IMG/VR virus record: IMGVR_UViG_3300036820_000014
Span: 1-64,000 of that record
DNA length: 64,000 bases
Reading direction: 5' to 3' (one strand)
DNA from: a virus
Position 1 is the first letter of the stretch, and each line of letters begins with the position of its first letter. The position numbers and the translations under genes are program-made. Of this stretch, positions 30,789 through 39,280 are shown in pieces. Below the pieces are notes generated by a model. That model was not told where the DNA came from. It saw only the letters and a program-made list of their open reading frames with translations, and searched no databases.

Positions 30789-31531
30789 CGTGCCTCCTCG
30801 GGTCGGTATCGAGACACCAGGCGATCGGCGACGCCAGAGGCACCCGAGGTGCCGCTGCGGGGTCGAGCCTTCGAGATGGCTGTCTGGAGGCCAGCCACGG
30901 TCCACGTGATGTCGCCCGCCTTGATCGCCCGCTCGACATCGGGGACGGAGCGACCTTTGCGAAGAGCGCGCTCGATGAGTTTCATCACAGCAGGGAACAC
31001 GTTGCCGTTCGCTCGGGCGAGGTCGGGCTTCTCGGGCTGCTCGAAAGCAAGGATGGTGAGCCGGTGAGCTGCACGCGTCAGAGGGTCATCGGTTGGCTTT
31101 GCCGCCGCGCCGTTAGGCGCAAGAGTTGGGTTGCTTGGGTTGTCTTTGGTTAGTAACAGTGCGTTGTCACCGTTGTCACCCTTTACGGTCGCCGTTGTCA
31201 CCCTTTCGCGCTCCTCATGTCCCCCTTTAGCCTCCCCCGAAAGGGTGACAGATTGTCCCGCTTTAGGACGGAGCAACCGGTACTCCGGAGTCCTTCCACG
31301 TCCGGTCGTCGAGGACAGCGCTTCGAGGTAGCCAGTTTCCACGAGGGCAGCCAATGTGCGAGTCACCGTCCGCTCCGAGCACCGGGCCTTGCGGGCCAGG
31401 TCCGCCCGTTTCAGCCAGAGGCGGTTGTCGTTCATGTCGTTCGCCACGTCGGCGAGGGCCAGGTGAACGACGAGCATGTCACCGGAGCACGGTGAGTGAT
31501 CGAAGACCCAGCCGACAGCGGACGCGCTCAT
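30785..31531 (-). CDS. Replication initiation protein with winged helix
   Basis: 248 residues from the ATG behind GGGAGGTCC; the longer frame upstream is not used. The N-terminal HTH (LALADVANDMNDNRLWLKRADLARKARCSERTVTRTLAALV) with TGYLEAL is a HTH_36-type domain like those of phage replication initiators. A low-complexity linker and a helical C-terminal domain follow (RAAHRLTILAFEQPEKPDLA). The next gene is the putative loader. Confidence 0.72.
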   Translation of the reverse strand: MSASAVGWVFDHSPCSGDMLVVHLALADVANDMNDNRLWLKRADLARKARCSERTVTRTLAALVETGYLEALSSTTGRGRTPEYRLLRPKAGQSVTLSGEAKGGHEERERVTTATVKGDNGDNALLLTKDNPSNPTLAPNGAAAKPTDDPLTRAAHRLTILAFEQPEKPDLARANGNVFPAVMKLIERALRKGRSVPDVERAIKAGDITWTVAGLQTAISKARPRSGTSGASGVADRLVSRYRPEEAR

Positions 31532-31643
31532 GCCATTGGACCTCCCGTCTCCGACACACCGACTCGGTGACGGTACCTGCAAGACCCGGGTGCTTCCAGA
31601 GGTGTAACCGGTGGAAATGTTGCGGGCGACGTGTGGAAAACAC

Positions 31644-31922
31644 CTAGACATCCAGGGGAAGAGGGGGGACAAACTCGACGAATCCCAGGCGGGAGGCGAT
31701 CTGGAGCGGTTGGGTCGGGTGCCGGTCGAAAAAACCTCTACAGACGGCGTTGTCTTTCCCGAGCGTTGAGTGACAGATGATGGCCGACTCGTTCGCCTTG
31801 GCATCGCTGACCATCTCGGCGAGCCGACCAGGGTTGAGGTGCATCAGGTTCCCAGGCCGGAATACACAAGTTGCACACAATTGTGCACAAACGTGGACAC
31901 GTCCGTGCCGGTAGGCGTTCAC
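31644..31922 (-). CDS. Cys-rich phage protein (CATCVFRPGN family)
   Basis: 92 residues from a GTG in a GTGA overlap. CATCVFRPGNLMHLNPGRL (about 16-34) and AIICHSTLGKDNAVCRGFF (about 47-65) are the fingerprint of a common small actinophage protein, probably metal binding. It ends the early recombination operon. Function unknown. Confidence 0.68.
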   Translation of the reverse strand: MNAYRHGRVHVCAQLCATCVFRPGNLMHLNPGRLAEMVSDAKANESAIICHSTLGKDNAVCRGFFDRHPTQPLQIASRLGFVEFVPPLPLDV

Positions 31923-32479
31923 GTGCTTGGCTTGCCCATGACCGCGCGATATATCGCGCGGGCCCACCTGGCATCTCCGAGTGCGGTATGACGAGCGAAC
32001 TGGTCGGGGTTCACTCCCACCAGACCGGACAGGTACTCCGAATCCCACGGAGGCTCCTCGATATGGTCGAACCCCCCCTGGGAAGACGAACCGGCGACAA
32101 AGCCCGCCGCCAGAGCCTCAACATCGATGAGGTGGTAATGCCACCGAGGCGACCGGCCGTGATGCCACATGAGCCGACGTAGGCGCTCCTCGTCGAAACT
32201 GGGGACGGCACCGACGATGTGAGTGCCGGACTCGATGTAAAGCCATAGGCGCGAGGCGGCATATGCGGGATGGACCGCAGCCCGAGCGTTATACCGATCA
32301 TGAAAGCCGCTGATCTCAAGCGCCTTGGGGTGAGCGAGAGAGATGTCTCGGTCGGTCACCTGGATTTGGAACTCCACCTCCTCGCCAGATGGCAGGATCA
32401 ACCCCACTTCCCATACGGGGTTGAAGTCCGGATCCAGACCAAGGGTTTCGGTATCGAGGAAACAGACCGGTGCGCTCAC
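31919..32479 (-). CDS. DnaQ-like (DEDDh) exonuclease
   Basis: 186 residues. Exo I: CFLDTETLGLD with D9 and E11; Exo II: THIVGAVPSFD (about 95); Exo III: HTALGDARWARAIY with the conserved His and Asp (about 168-175). Such 3-5 prime exonucleases serve in phage replication or recombination. It is coupled to the RecT-like gene by GTGA. Confidence 0.85.
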   Translation of the reverse strand: MSAPVCFLDTETLGLDPDFNPVWEVGLILPSGEEVEFQIQVTDRDISLAHPKALEISGFHDRYNARAAVHPAYAASRLWLYIESGTHIVGAVPSFDEERLRRLMWHHGRSPRWHYHLIDVEALAAGFVAGSSSQGGFDHIEEPPWDSEYLSGLVGVNPDQFARHTALGDARWARAIYRAVMGKPST

Positions 32480-34161
32480 TCTGGGTCCCTCGCTCCGGCT
32501 GCCTCACGGGCAAGCAGCGTGATTAGTTGGTGGCGACGGACGACTTCGTCCTCCTGGTGAGGTATGGCGCCCCGCTCCAAGAGCGAGTTAATCACTCCGT
32601 CGTTATCGATGAACGAGACGAACTCGAGCAGCACATCGGCCATGGCGCTTGGTAATCCCTCGGGCATGCCGGCTCCGGGGTCATCGGCTGACGCCACATC
32701 CTTCGGGCACAGAGGCGGGTGAGGAAGGAAGTCGCCGGGCTCGTGGTCGGCAATCGTGTGGCCTTCGATCCGCTCTCCACACCAGCACCAGACGGGTCGA
32801 CTTGGCGGCGTGTCTACGGCATGGGGATCGGTCGGAGGAGCCTCGTCTTCAGCCGATGCCTCAGGTTGCTCCTGAGCGCCAGCGGGCTCGTCGGTAGGTG
32901 GTTCCGGAACCGGTTTGGTACCGGTTCCCAGCCCGATCCAAAAAGCGAGACCTCGTGCGAGGTCTGCGAGCACGGCTGTACCCGCTGCGGACTGGTCCCA
33001 GCCCCGAGACTTGGCCTGGGCCTGGATCCCTCGGATGAGCGCCGTAGCCACCCTCACCTGTGGGCCCGTCGTGAGATCCCGAGGGCTCGCCGGTAGCTTC
33101 TGTCCCGATACCTGGGCGTTGTTCCACCGGTCCCTCAGATCCTTACGACCATCTGGGTCGAGGGCCATCGCAGCGATCTGGAGCTCGACGAGCGCGTGGG
33201 GATCGGCCGGCTCGTCGGTCGACTGTGAACCAGAGTGTGAAGTGCCGCCCTTCGAGTCGAAGCCCTCAGGGAGTTCGAGCGTGTCCAGGTCGATGGGATC
33301 CCCGTTCTGATCCGTCAGTGCGCCAAGCTCGTCAGGGTTGTAGAGCCCGAGCGCCGCCTCCGGGAAGTAGACGTCGGAGCACCGCTGAGCGGCTCGCCAC
33401 CAGAGCATGTCCCTCGGGTACGTCTGATAGTTGTTCTTGCACCGCATCCGGACGTGGTCCTGGTTGTAGTCGTGCTTGGCGTTCCATCTCCGGCAATGCT
33501 CGGCGTGGTCATCGGGCTTGCAGTCATCGCACACCAGGTCGGCGCGCTGAGCGTCCTCCCAGGTGAAAGAGATCGGGTCGACCGGCTTACCATCGACTGG
33601 ATCCAACAGAGCCTTTCCGTCAGGACCGACGGCATAGGCCTGAGAGGCGAAGATGCTGTTGCCTCGTCCCGGACGGATCGACCCGGAGCCGAGCTGACGG
33701 AGGCGGGCGTTCAGGAGCTTCGGAGCGATCGAGGGCTTGCCATCGATCACGTAGATGAGGTTCACCGCTGCGGTCAGCGGGACACCCAGATCCCGGCCGG
33801 TCAGAAGGATCACCAGCATGTCGTAGGGCTTGCCTCGAAGCGCCTTCGGTGCCAACTCGGACGACGACAGCATCTTCGCCATGAGACATAGCTGGAGGAA
33901 CTCGTCACGCCCGGGGATCCCCGGCTGGTCGATCGCATACTCAGCCGCCCTTGTGATGGCGACCTCGGCGGCCGTGGGCTCTTTGCGATTGCGGACCTCG
34001 AGGGCCACCTCATCGACGAGTACGGCTTCCGGCTGAGGCGATTCAGCGGTGGCGGGTTTGCCGCGCTCTTCTTCGGGAACCTCCGAAGTCTCACCCTCTG
34101 GTTCTGGTTGAGGGCCGAGGTCTTTTAACGCCTTGGCCCGTATGGCATCGGTGATGGTCAT
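32476..34161 (-). CDS. RecT-like single-strand annealing protein
   Basis: 561 residues. The core has SELAPKALRGKPYDMLVILL, TGRDLGVPLTAAVNLIYVID and GKPSIAPKLLNARLRQLG (about 90-155), then YPRDMLWWRAAQRC and YFPEAALGLYNPDELG, all typical of RecT-like proteins that anneal single-stranded DNA. The C-terminus carries acidic low-complexity sequence and a Cys/His cluster (WCWCGERIEGHTI, about 458) that may bind zinc. ATGA overlap with the Gam-like gene. Confidence 0.85.
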   Translation of the reverse strand: MTITDAIRAKALKDLGPQPEPEGETSEVPEEERGKPATAESPQPEAVLVDEVALEVRNRKEPTAAEVAITRAAEYAIDQPGIPGRDEFLQLCLMAKMLSSSELAPKALRGKPYDMLVILLTGRDLGVPLTAAVNLIYVIDGKPSIAPKLLNARLRQLGSGSIRPGRGNSIFASQAYAVGPDGKALLDPVDGKPVDPISFTWEDAQRADLVCDDCKPDDHAEHCRRWNAKHDYNQDHVRMRCKNNYQTYPRDMLWWRAAQRCSDVYFPEAALGLYNPDELGALTDQNGDPIDLDTLELPEGFDSKGGTSHSGSQSTDEPADPHALVELQIAAMALDPDGRKDLRDRWNNAQVSGQKLPASPRDLTTGPQVRVATALIRGIQAQAKSRGWDQSAAGTAVLADLARGLAFWIGLGTGTKPVPEPPTDEPAGAQEQPEASAEDEAPPTDPHAVDTPPSRPVWCWCGERIEGHTIADHEPGDFLPHPPLCPKDVASADDPGAGMPEGLPSAMADVLLEFVSFIDNDGVINSLLERGAIPHQEDEVVRRHQLITLLAREAAGARDPE

Positions 34162-34793
34162 TTGCGGGTCTCCTTTTCCAGCTCGTAGCTGAACCTGTCC
34201 TCGGCCGGTTTGAAGAAGGTCACGCCAGGAACGGGCACCGGCTCGGCTCCCTCCTCGGCTGGCGGCAAGAGGACAGGGACGGCTTTCCCTTTCTCGCCGC
34301 CCTCGGTGGCCTCAGCGGCCATCTTGTCGGCCACTCGTGGCAGCTTCCCAAGCGCCTGGCGGTTGACATCGACGTTCACCCGTACCAACTCGTCATGGCC
34401 CGAAGTCAGCGCCCAGGCCTTGAACGCGTCCTCATCGGCCACAACGACCCGGCCGGGGAGTGCCTTCATCCGGACGGTGCCGTGAGGCAGCGACAGGGTC
34501 TTCACCTTGGCTTGCTTCATCTCAGGGCGGGCATAGGCCTCGACGATCGCTTCGATCCGTCTGAGTTGCGCCTCGGCCGCTTTGGTGCGGTCGGCCAGCC
34601 AGCCGTCCAGACGCTCACGTTCGGCGTCGTAGACGACCTTGACATCTCGGAGATCGGCCTGGAGCCGCATGCCCTTTCGGAGCAGCCAGTCCAGCTGCTC
34701 TCGGCTATTGGGCGGTGGGACATCCTCGCCCTCGGGAAGCGGATCCCCGATGAATTCATCGAGGTCGCGCTCCCAGAAACCAGAGTCGCTCAC
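34158..34793 (-). CDS. Gam/Gp157-like host-nuclease inhibitor
   Basis: 211 residues from a GTG behind AAGGAGG. The helical start (SDSGFWERDLDEFI) and then a long helix ending RRIEAIVEAYARPEM precede a small beta domain (AKVKTLSLPHGTVRMKALPG, then AFKAWAL). This resembles siphovirus Gp157 and Gam-like proteins that protect DNA ends from host nucleases. The C-terminal Pro-rich tail is not family-like. It is the first gene after operator B and is followed by the RecT-like gene. Confidence 0.7.
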   Translation of the reverse strand: MSDSGFWERDLDEFIGDPLPEGEDVPPPNSREQLDWLLRKGMRLQADLRDVKVVYDAERERLDGWLADRTKAAEAQLRRIEAIVEAYARPEMKQAKVKTLSLPHGTVRMKALPGRVVVADEDAFKAWALTSGHDELVRVNVDVNRQALGKLPRVADKMAAEATEGGEKGKAVPVLLPPAEEGAEPVPVPGVTFFKPAEDRFSYELEKETRK

Positions 34794-34822
34794 GGTCCTC
34801 CTTGTCTGATGGGTTGGAGTTA

Positions 34823-34839
34823 CTAAAACGGAACTATAG
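34823..34839 (-). promoter_or_regulatory. Operator-like dyad, site B, with -10-like TATAGT
   Basis: Plus strand CTAAAA-CGGAA-CTATAG. On the minus strand TATAGT (34838..34833) is a good -10; the leader then reads TAACTCCAACCCA and AAGGAGG before the GTG at 34793. No clear -35 is visible. It heads the Gam-RecT-exonuclease operon. Confidence 0.65.
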
Positions 34840-34870
34840 CGACGGGTTGCGACATCGGCCCAGACGCGGC

Positions 34871-34898
34871 GAAGGCGGAGCACTGAGGCCCCGCCTTC
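34871..34898. terminator. 8-bp stem hairpin upstream of site B
   Basis: GAAGGCGG and CCGCCTTC pair over a 12-nt loop, between the end of the early gene cluster (stop at 34955) and operator B. There is no T tract on either side. It could end the upstream transcript or insulate the two operons. Confidence 0.38.
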
Positions 34899-34954
34899 TC
34901 GCCCGCACTGAATCTCCAACCCAAAATTGGGAACCAGTGGCGAAGTGGTGAAAG

Positions 34955-35326
34955 TTAGTCGCGTGCGGCCGTGGATGCCCGTTGGACAGCGGCCAGAAAA
35001 GCCGCCGCCGCTGGGGAATAGTCGCCGCTGACCAGATGGATGGGACGGGGCACTACACCGAAGGGCCAGCCCAGGCGCTCGAACTGGATCACCACACCCA
35101 TGAGGGCTGAGAGCATCCGACTCTCGGCATGGCTGAGGGTCGGCAATCCGTGGAGTTGCCACTCGGCGGCACGCTCCCATGCTCGCTGGAACGTGAACAC
35201 ATCGAGGTGGGTGAGTGCCTCGAAAGCATCACTGCCTCGGCGCTCACATTCTCGGCATCCATCCACAAGGATCTGGCCCGGGTCGTAACCGGGCAGCGAT
35301 GAGTGAGCAGCGTGTGTGCTCATCAT
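34955..35326 (-). CDS. Hypothetical protein with CxxC
   Basis: 123 residues. ILVDGCRECERRGSDAFEAL (about 20-38) has a Cys pair, then mostly helices (FERLGWPFGVVPRP). It starts at one of two adjacent ATG codons in an ATGA overlap. It is the last gene of the early unit. Function unknown. Confidence 0.58.
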   Translation of the reverse strand: MMSTHAAHSSLPGYDPGQILVDGCRECERRGSDAFEALTHLDVFTFQRAWERAAEWQLHGLPTLSHAESRMLSALMGVVIQFERLGWPFGVVPRPIHLVSGDYSPAAAAFLAAVQRASTAARD

Positions 35327-35607
35327 CGTTCCATCGTCTCCTCGTGAACGTGGTCGTGCTCTCGGTTGCGGTGGTCGGCGGCGTGAACGGCACGGAAGTA
35401 CCGGGCCGGAGCGTCACTACCCAACCAGGCGGCGAAGTCGATCTCGTTCATGGACCACCGGAATCCGCTGTCCTGATCGGCCTCGTCCCACGCGGTGCCG
35501 AGCGGACCCTTGTGCTCAACCCTCAAGTGAAAGATGAGGGTTGACTCCTCATCGGATCCATCAAGCGGTGCGTCATCTATGTGACCCGAGGCTCGGAAGT
35601 TGCTCAT
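35323..35607 (-). CDS. Hypothetical protein
   Basis: 94 residues from the ATG overlapping the upstream stop (ATGA). RWSMNEIDFAAWLGSDAPARYF (about 50-71) and a His-rich C-terminus (HAADHRNREHDHVHEE), possibly metal binding. Function unknown. Confidence 0.52.
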   Translation of the reverse strand: MSNFRASGHIDDAPLDGSDEESTLIFHLRVEHKGPLGTAWDEADQDSGFRWSMNEIDFAAWLGSDAPARYFRAVHAADHRNREHDHVHEETMER

Positions 35608-35834
35608 CCGATGCACTCCACCAGCGAGGTCTCGGACTCGTAGAGGAAAGTGACAACGATGCCCCAGGTCTCAAGCGACGCACCAGCGATTCCAGCGTCA
35701 GCGAGCAGGCGTGCCCGTAGGTGGGCGTCAGTGGCCACCTCCTCGGCGGTAACGACACCGTCGGCACAAGCGATGATCCGTGCGGCCTTGCGGGCACGTG
35801 CAGCCGTGGCGTAGGCGTTGTAGGCGGCGCTCAT
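35604..35834 (-). CDS. Hypothetical small helical protein
   Basis: 76 residues, ATG behind GAGGCGGGACA. MSAAYNAYATAARARKAARII, then CADGVVTAEEVATDAHLRARLLADAG, mostly helical. It ends in an ATGA overlap. Function unknown. Confidence 0.52.
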   Translation of the reverse strand: MSAAYNAYATAARARKAARIIACADGVVTAEEVATDAHLRARLLADAGIAGASLETWGIVVTFLYESETSLVECIG

Positions 35835-35995
35835 TGTCCCGCCTCGCCCAGAAGCGAGAGTTCGTGCTCCCACTCGGCTATAGACTTGTTGATCCGTTCG
35901 ACCTCGTACTCCATGCCGTGGCGCTCGGCCACGGCGAGCATCCGCCTGTAGCCCTTGAGTTGGCGCTCGGCCGTCGCCCTAGAAGGCCCTCTCAC
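35831..35995 (-). CDS. 54-residue coiled-coil protein
   Basis: Starts in a GTGA overlap with the first early gene and ends in an ATGA overlap. The sequence is charged and helical (ATAERQLKGYRRMLAVAERH, INKSIAEWEHELSLL), a likely coiled coil. Function unknown. Confidence 0.55.
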   Translation of the reverse strand: MRGPSRATAERQLKGYRRMLAVAERHGMEYEVERINKSIAEWEHELSLLGEAGQ

Positions 35996-36330
35996 GCCGC
36001 CATCCCCTTTTCAATGGCGGATGCAACGCGGAGGGCGACCCCGGACTTGCTGAGCCGGTAGTACCCGCCAGTCAGGCCAGCGTGACCACCGACCGAGGCT
36101 CCATCGGTGCCCCACACGCTGCCTGGGCGGACCATCGGAAGCCTCGAAAGGAGCGACGGGCCGATGCCGTCACAGCGGACGTAGGCGCTCCTGTCGCCAG
36201 CGGTGAAGGTCGTGGTGACCGAGACGACCGCGTCGCCACCGTGACTCCTGATCTCGACGGTGAAGCCCTCGGCCACACAGGCTGCGAGGAACTCGTTGGC
36301 TATGGTGCCGGCCTTGCTGGTGCTTGCCAT
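35992..36330 (-). CDS. Hypothetical protein, first gene after operator A
   Basis: 112 residues from ATG 36330 with GGGAGG. Strand-rich beginning (FTVEIRSHGGDAVVSVTTTF) and a Gly-rich middle (GTDGASVGGHAGLTGGYYRL); no family recognised. It heads a five-gene early unit driven from site A. Confidence 0.55.
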   Translation of the reverse strand: MASTSKAGTIANEFLAACVAEGFTVEIRSHGGDAVVSVTTTFTAGDRSAYVRCDGIGPSLLSRLPMVRPGSVWGTDGASVGGHAGLTGGYYRLSKSGVALRVASAIEKGMAA

Positions 36331-36357
36331 TGCTGGCCTCCCTTTGGGTTGGAGTTA

Positions 36358-36396
36358 CTAAAATCCGATTATAGCGGAGGCCATTGGAACAGCCAA
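36358..36396 (-). promoter_or_regulatory. Operator-like dyad, site A, with full promoter
   Basis: The dyad is CTAAAA-TCCGA-TTATAG (36358..36374). On the minus strand it holds the -10 TATAAT (36373..36368). A matching -35 TTGGCT lies at 36396..36391, 17 nt upstream. The leader continues TAACTCCAACCCAAAGGGAGG to the ATG. This is the best promoter in the window and is positioned to be switched off by a protein bound to the dyad. Confidence 0.75.
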
Positions 36397-36411
36397 GTCG
36401 GGAAACCCCGG

Positions 36412-36981
36412 CTACCCCGGATTGCAATGATTGGGTGCCGAGGCGCAGAGACCAGCCAGCTTTGTGTCGATCGAGCTGAGCTCGGCGAGGATGAGCGCCT
36501 GCTTGGATTCGAGAACCGTGACCGTCAGGCCAGCCTCCTTGAGAATCTGGCCGACCGTCGTGTTGCCTGACACCTGGAGGGTCTGTTCTCTTTTGATCTC
36601 CACGACGAGCGACTTGATATCGGCATCCTCGGCGGCCAACTCGTTTGTCTGAGCCTTGATTGCGTTGAGAGTTCCGGTGTGGTTGTTCAGACCCGTCTGG
36701 AGATCTCCGAGCGCTGTCTGGAGGTCCATCTCTGTCGTGGCGAGGCCCGAGACGATTGTTGTGAGTTGGGTTACCTCCGAGTTGGTCGATTTCGAGTTCG
36801 AGTCGCTCTTGGTAAAAGCCAGAGAGCCGAGGACTATTGCAACGATCAGACCGACCACCGTTATGGCCGTGATCCATGCGGATCCCTTGTCGAGGAACCG
36901 GCTCCAGAGAGAACGGTCCTCCTTCTTTGCACGCATCTCCGCGCCGTTGTCGTAGACGGCGACTGCCTCATCGGAGGTCAC
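36412..36981 (-). CDS. Membrane-anchored coiled-coil protein
   Basis: 189 residues from a GTG overlapping the upstream stop. A cytosolic basic stretch (about 15-35) is followed by one membrane helix (ITAITVVGLIVAIVLGSLAF, about 37-56), then a long coiled coil with Thr/Ser/Leu repeats to residue 170 and a Cys near the end. The layout resembles phage spanin-like or tail-associated membrane proteins. It sits just beyond the lysis genes. Confidence 0.55.
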   Translation of the reverse strand: MTSDEAVAVYDNGAEMRAKKEDRSLWSRFLDKGSAWITAITVVGLIVAIVLGSLAFTKSDSNSKSTNSEVTQLTTIVSGLATTEMDLQTALGDLQTGLNNHTGTLNAIKAQTNELAAEDADIKSLVVEIKREQTLQVSGNTTVGQILKEAGLTVTVLESKQALILAELSSIDTKLAGLCASAPNHCNPG

Positions 36982-37214
36982 TTGTGCCGCCTGTCGTCGG
37001 GCATGTTGTGAATCTCCCAATCCCCCATGTGGAGTTCCATGCGCTTTATCGAGCCCGGTTGGATCTCTCCGTTCGAGTCTTTGTACCCGAGGAGAGACGC
37101 CTTCTCTAGTCTCCATTGGCGGTTCTCCTTTGCTTTCTGGCTTACGTATCGAGCTGAGCCTCCCGCTAATAGAACGGTCAAGCCAGCGATGACTGCCCAT
37201 ATGCCGTCACTCAT
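36978..37214 (-). CDS. Small membrane protein
   Basis: 78 residues with an N-terminal membrane helix (IWAVIAGLTVLLAGGSA) and a basic, polar tail. The ATG has a GGGGAGCAG ribosome site. Its stop overlaps the next GTG. Possibly part of a lysis module. Confidence 0.55.
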   Translation of the reverse strand: MSDGIWAVIAGLTVLLAGGSARYVSQKAKENRQWRLEKASLLGYKDSNGEIQPGSIKRMELHMGDWEIHNMPDDRRHK

Positions 37215-37247
37215 CTGCTCCCCGCTCCACGAACCTCAAAGCAGTTA

Positions 37248-37979
37248 CTAGGGCTCCACCGTGTACGGACCGGCGTCAGGGAATCTGGTGAGCCCGTTCT
37301 GGGTAGCGTCATCAACCCCCCAGTTCTCCTTACCTGGCGGCTGACCGCCGGCTGCGCGGAAGTGCAACAGATGGCCGAGTCCCACCTTCACACTCGAGGC
37401 GACCCCGAAGCAGTGGATGGTTCCGTCGGAACCTTCGAACGCGGTTAGAGCCATGTCTTCTTCTCCTTCTGGTAGCGGTGGTGTGGGCAATGGACTGGGT
37501 GGAGCGGGATCAAACGCCGTGATACGTGCGACACCCATGAGGAAAATGTCGACATCGTTAGGGACCTGCGATATCTCTACCCGCCCTCGCACTCCTGGCG
37601 CGACAAATGTTTCGGGGGCCTGGATCATCTGGCCGTTCCCGAGATAGACGCCGGTGTGGGCTGGCTGGGACTGGCTGTCGCTGGGGACATTGAACTCGAG
37701 GAGGTCGCCTGGCAGAGCCTTGGCCAGGGCCTGTCCAATATTTTGGACAGCGAAGGGGTCAGGGCTAACCCATATGGCCTTCAGGTTGTTTCTGCCGGCC
37801 TTGGCGTCGGCCCACATCTCCTCGGTGGTTCGCGAGAGAGCAACTCCTTGTCTGCCGGCGCTGTACTGCTCAATGCCCGAGCAGTCGAAGCCGACGTCAG
37901 GGGAGCTCCCGCCGAGCACGTAGAGGATGCCCAGCTGTGCATGAAGGACGGCCAGGAAACCGCCGACGGAGCCGGGCAC
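37248..37979 (-). CDS. NlpC/P60-type endolysin
   Basis: 243 residues. YVLGGSSPDVGFDCSGIEQY contains the catalytic Cys (about 33), LSRTTEEMWA follows, and the catalytic His is in AHTGVYLGNGQM (about 107-118). The proline-rich segment after residue 155 links to a second part starting MALTAFEGSDGTIHCFG, which has its own GGAGAAGAAGAC upstream and could be made separately. It cuts peptidoglycan peptides at lysis. The GTG overlaps the holin stop (TAGTG). Confidence 0.82.
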   Translation of the reverse strand: MPGSVGGFLAVLHAQLGILYVLGGSSPDVGFDCSGIEQYSAGRQGVALSRTTEEMWADAKAGRNNLKAIWVSPDPFAVQNIGQALAKALPGDLLEFNVPSDSQSQPAHTGVYLGNGQMIQAPETFVAPGVRGRVEISQVPNDVDIFLMGVARITAFDPAPPSPLPTPPLPEGEEDMALTAFEGSDGTIHCFGVASSVKVGLGHLLHFRAAGGQPPGKENWGVDDATQNGLTRFPDAGPYTVEP

Positions 37980-38326
37980 TAGCCCGCTCCTATTCCGAAG
38001 CGAGCGGTTGCTCGAGCGATGCGGTCAGAGGCACCCGTCGGGCGATAGAGCCCGTAGTAGCTGGCGACCGAGGTGACCCAGGCGACCGCTATGGCCAGAA
38101 GGATCTGCTCCCAGTGTGCGACGTCGAGGATCCCACCGCTGAGAGCTGACGAGAGGACACCAGCCACAGCCGACAGTAACAAGTTCGCAATTGCTTTCAG
38201 CCATGCCGGCGCGGTCAACTGAGTGAGCACCGCCGTTAGTGCGGGCACGACGGCCGTGCCGGCGAGTGCCGACCAGAGCGCCGTCGGGGCAAGTGTGGCG
38301 GCAGCGATGAGGACGAGGAGCATCAT
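37979..38326 (-). CDS. Holin-like membrane protein
   Basis: 115 residues with about three membrane segments: MLLVLIAAATLAPTALW, IANLLLSAVAGVLSSAL and ILLAIAVAWVTSVASY. Charged end. Located between a peptidase-like gene and the NlpC/P60 lysin, the usual holin position. Starts at an ATG overlapping the upstream stop. Confidence 0.75.
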   Translation of the reverse strand: MMLLVLIAAATLAPTALWSALAGTAVVPALTAVLTQLTAPAWLKAIANLLLSAVAGVLSSALSGGILDVAHWEQILLAIAVAWVTSVASYYGLYRPTGASDRIARATARFGIGAG

Positions 38327-39240
38327 CGATCTTTGATGAGGTGCTCGATGTCCTCGATTACATCCTCGGCCTCATGCTCGACACGCTTGATGAAGCCCTC
38401 GCCGGGCTCGGTCGGTGCAGGAGGGTTGGCCGACTGAGGGATCTGGGCGAGGTCGCTTTCGAGCTGCGTCTCGTTGAACCCGCCGTCCGGGTCAGTACCG
38501 TTGGCGGCGATCCAGTCGCTTGAGACGGGAGCCCAAATCTCCTCGAGGTAGGCGGTCCGGAACGCCGGCGTGACGATGTACCAACCACCCCAACTCGGCG
38601 TCTTCCAGTTCTCCGAGGCGGCATAAGCGGCGGCCAGAGTGGAGTGGCCACCCCATGAGCCAGGCTCCCAGTCCCCGGTCAACGGCTGGCCCGCAGGGAC
38701 ATCCCAGGTAGTCCCCATGGACTGAGCCGCGACCGGGAGCGCCCACGCTAGATCGAGACCACCGCAGAGCCACATCATCTGTTGAGCGAGCGAGTTGTTG
38801 TCGAGTGGCACCGACGCGAACGCCCCGAGCTTGTGGACCTTGCCGTTCTGATCCACGATCCCGGTCGACTTCAGGTAGCCAAGAACGTTCGAGATGACCG
38901 CTCCCTGGTCGGTTGAGGGGTTGCCGGGGACATAGCCGCCGACTACCTCGTAGAGCTTCTCGATGATCGCGTCAGGAAGGGTGAGGACGACGCCCAAGGC
39001 GATCGCCGTCCACAACTGGATCTGGTGGCCGACCTCGGCACACGTGCAGTCGCCGAGCTGATCGTTCAGCATCATGCCCAGATTCGTTATGAGGGTCGTC
39101 TGATCCCACAGCGGTGGGTTTTCAGGAAGCCCAGACAGGGTCATGTACCGAGCAACGGTCAACCTCTCGGCATCGAAGAGCGACTCCTGGCGTCCGAGTC
39201 GCTTGCCTTCTACGGTGACGAGTTCGTTACGAGCGGCCAT
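38323..39240 (-). CDS. C39-like cysteine peptidase, virion or lysis associated
   Basis: 305 residues. The central LGDCTCAEVGHQIQLWTA (about 62-80) carries the nucleophile-type Cys; the GGHSTLAAAYAASENWKTPSWGGWYIVT segment (about 197-225) supplies a likely His. These are features of papain/C39-like phage peptidases seen near lysis genes. The acidic C-terminal helix (VEHEAEDVIEDIEHLIKDR) is odd. Could cleave peptidoglycan peptides or virion proteins. Confidence 0.7.
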   Translation of the reverse strand: MAARNELVTVEGKRLGRQESLFDAERLTVARYMTLSGLPENPPLWDQTTLITNLGMMLNDQLGDCTCAEVGHQIQLWTAIALGVVLTLPDAIIEKLYEVVGGYVPGNPSTDQGAVISNVLGYLKSTGIVDQNGKVHKLGAFASVPLDNNSLAQQMMWLCGGLDLAWALPVAAQSMGTTWDVPAGQPLTGDWEPGSWGGHSTLAAAYAASENWKTPSWGGWYIVTPAFRTAYLEEIWAPVSSDWIAANGTDPDGGFNETQLESDLAQIPQSANPPAPTEPGEGFIKRVEHEAEDVIEDIEHLIKDR

Positions 39241-39280
39241 CGGCGGATGCTATCTATCGACGCCCGAAAGACGGCGGACT

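Noticed and set aside
34911-34930. Inverted copy of the CCAACCCAAA leader near site B
   Set aside because: No plus-strand gene follows it and it lacks the dyad, so it does not support a regulatory call.
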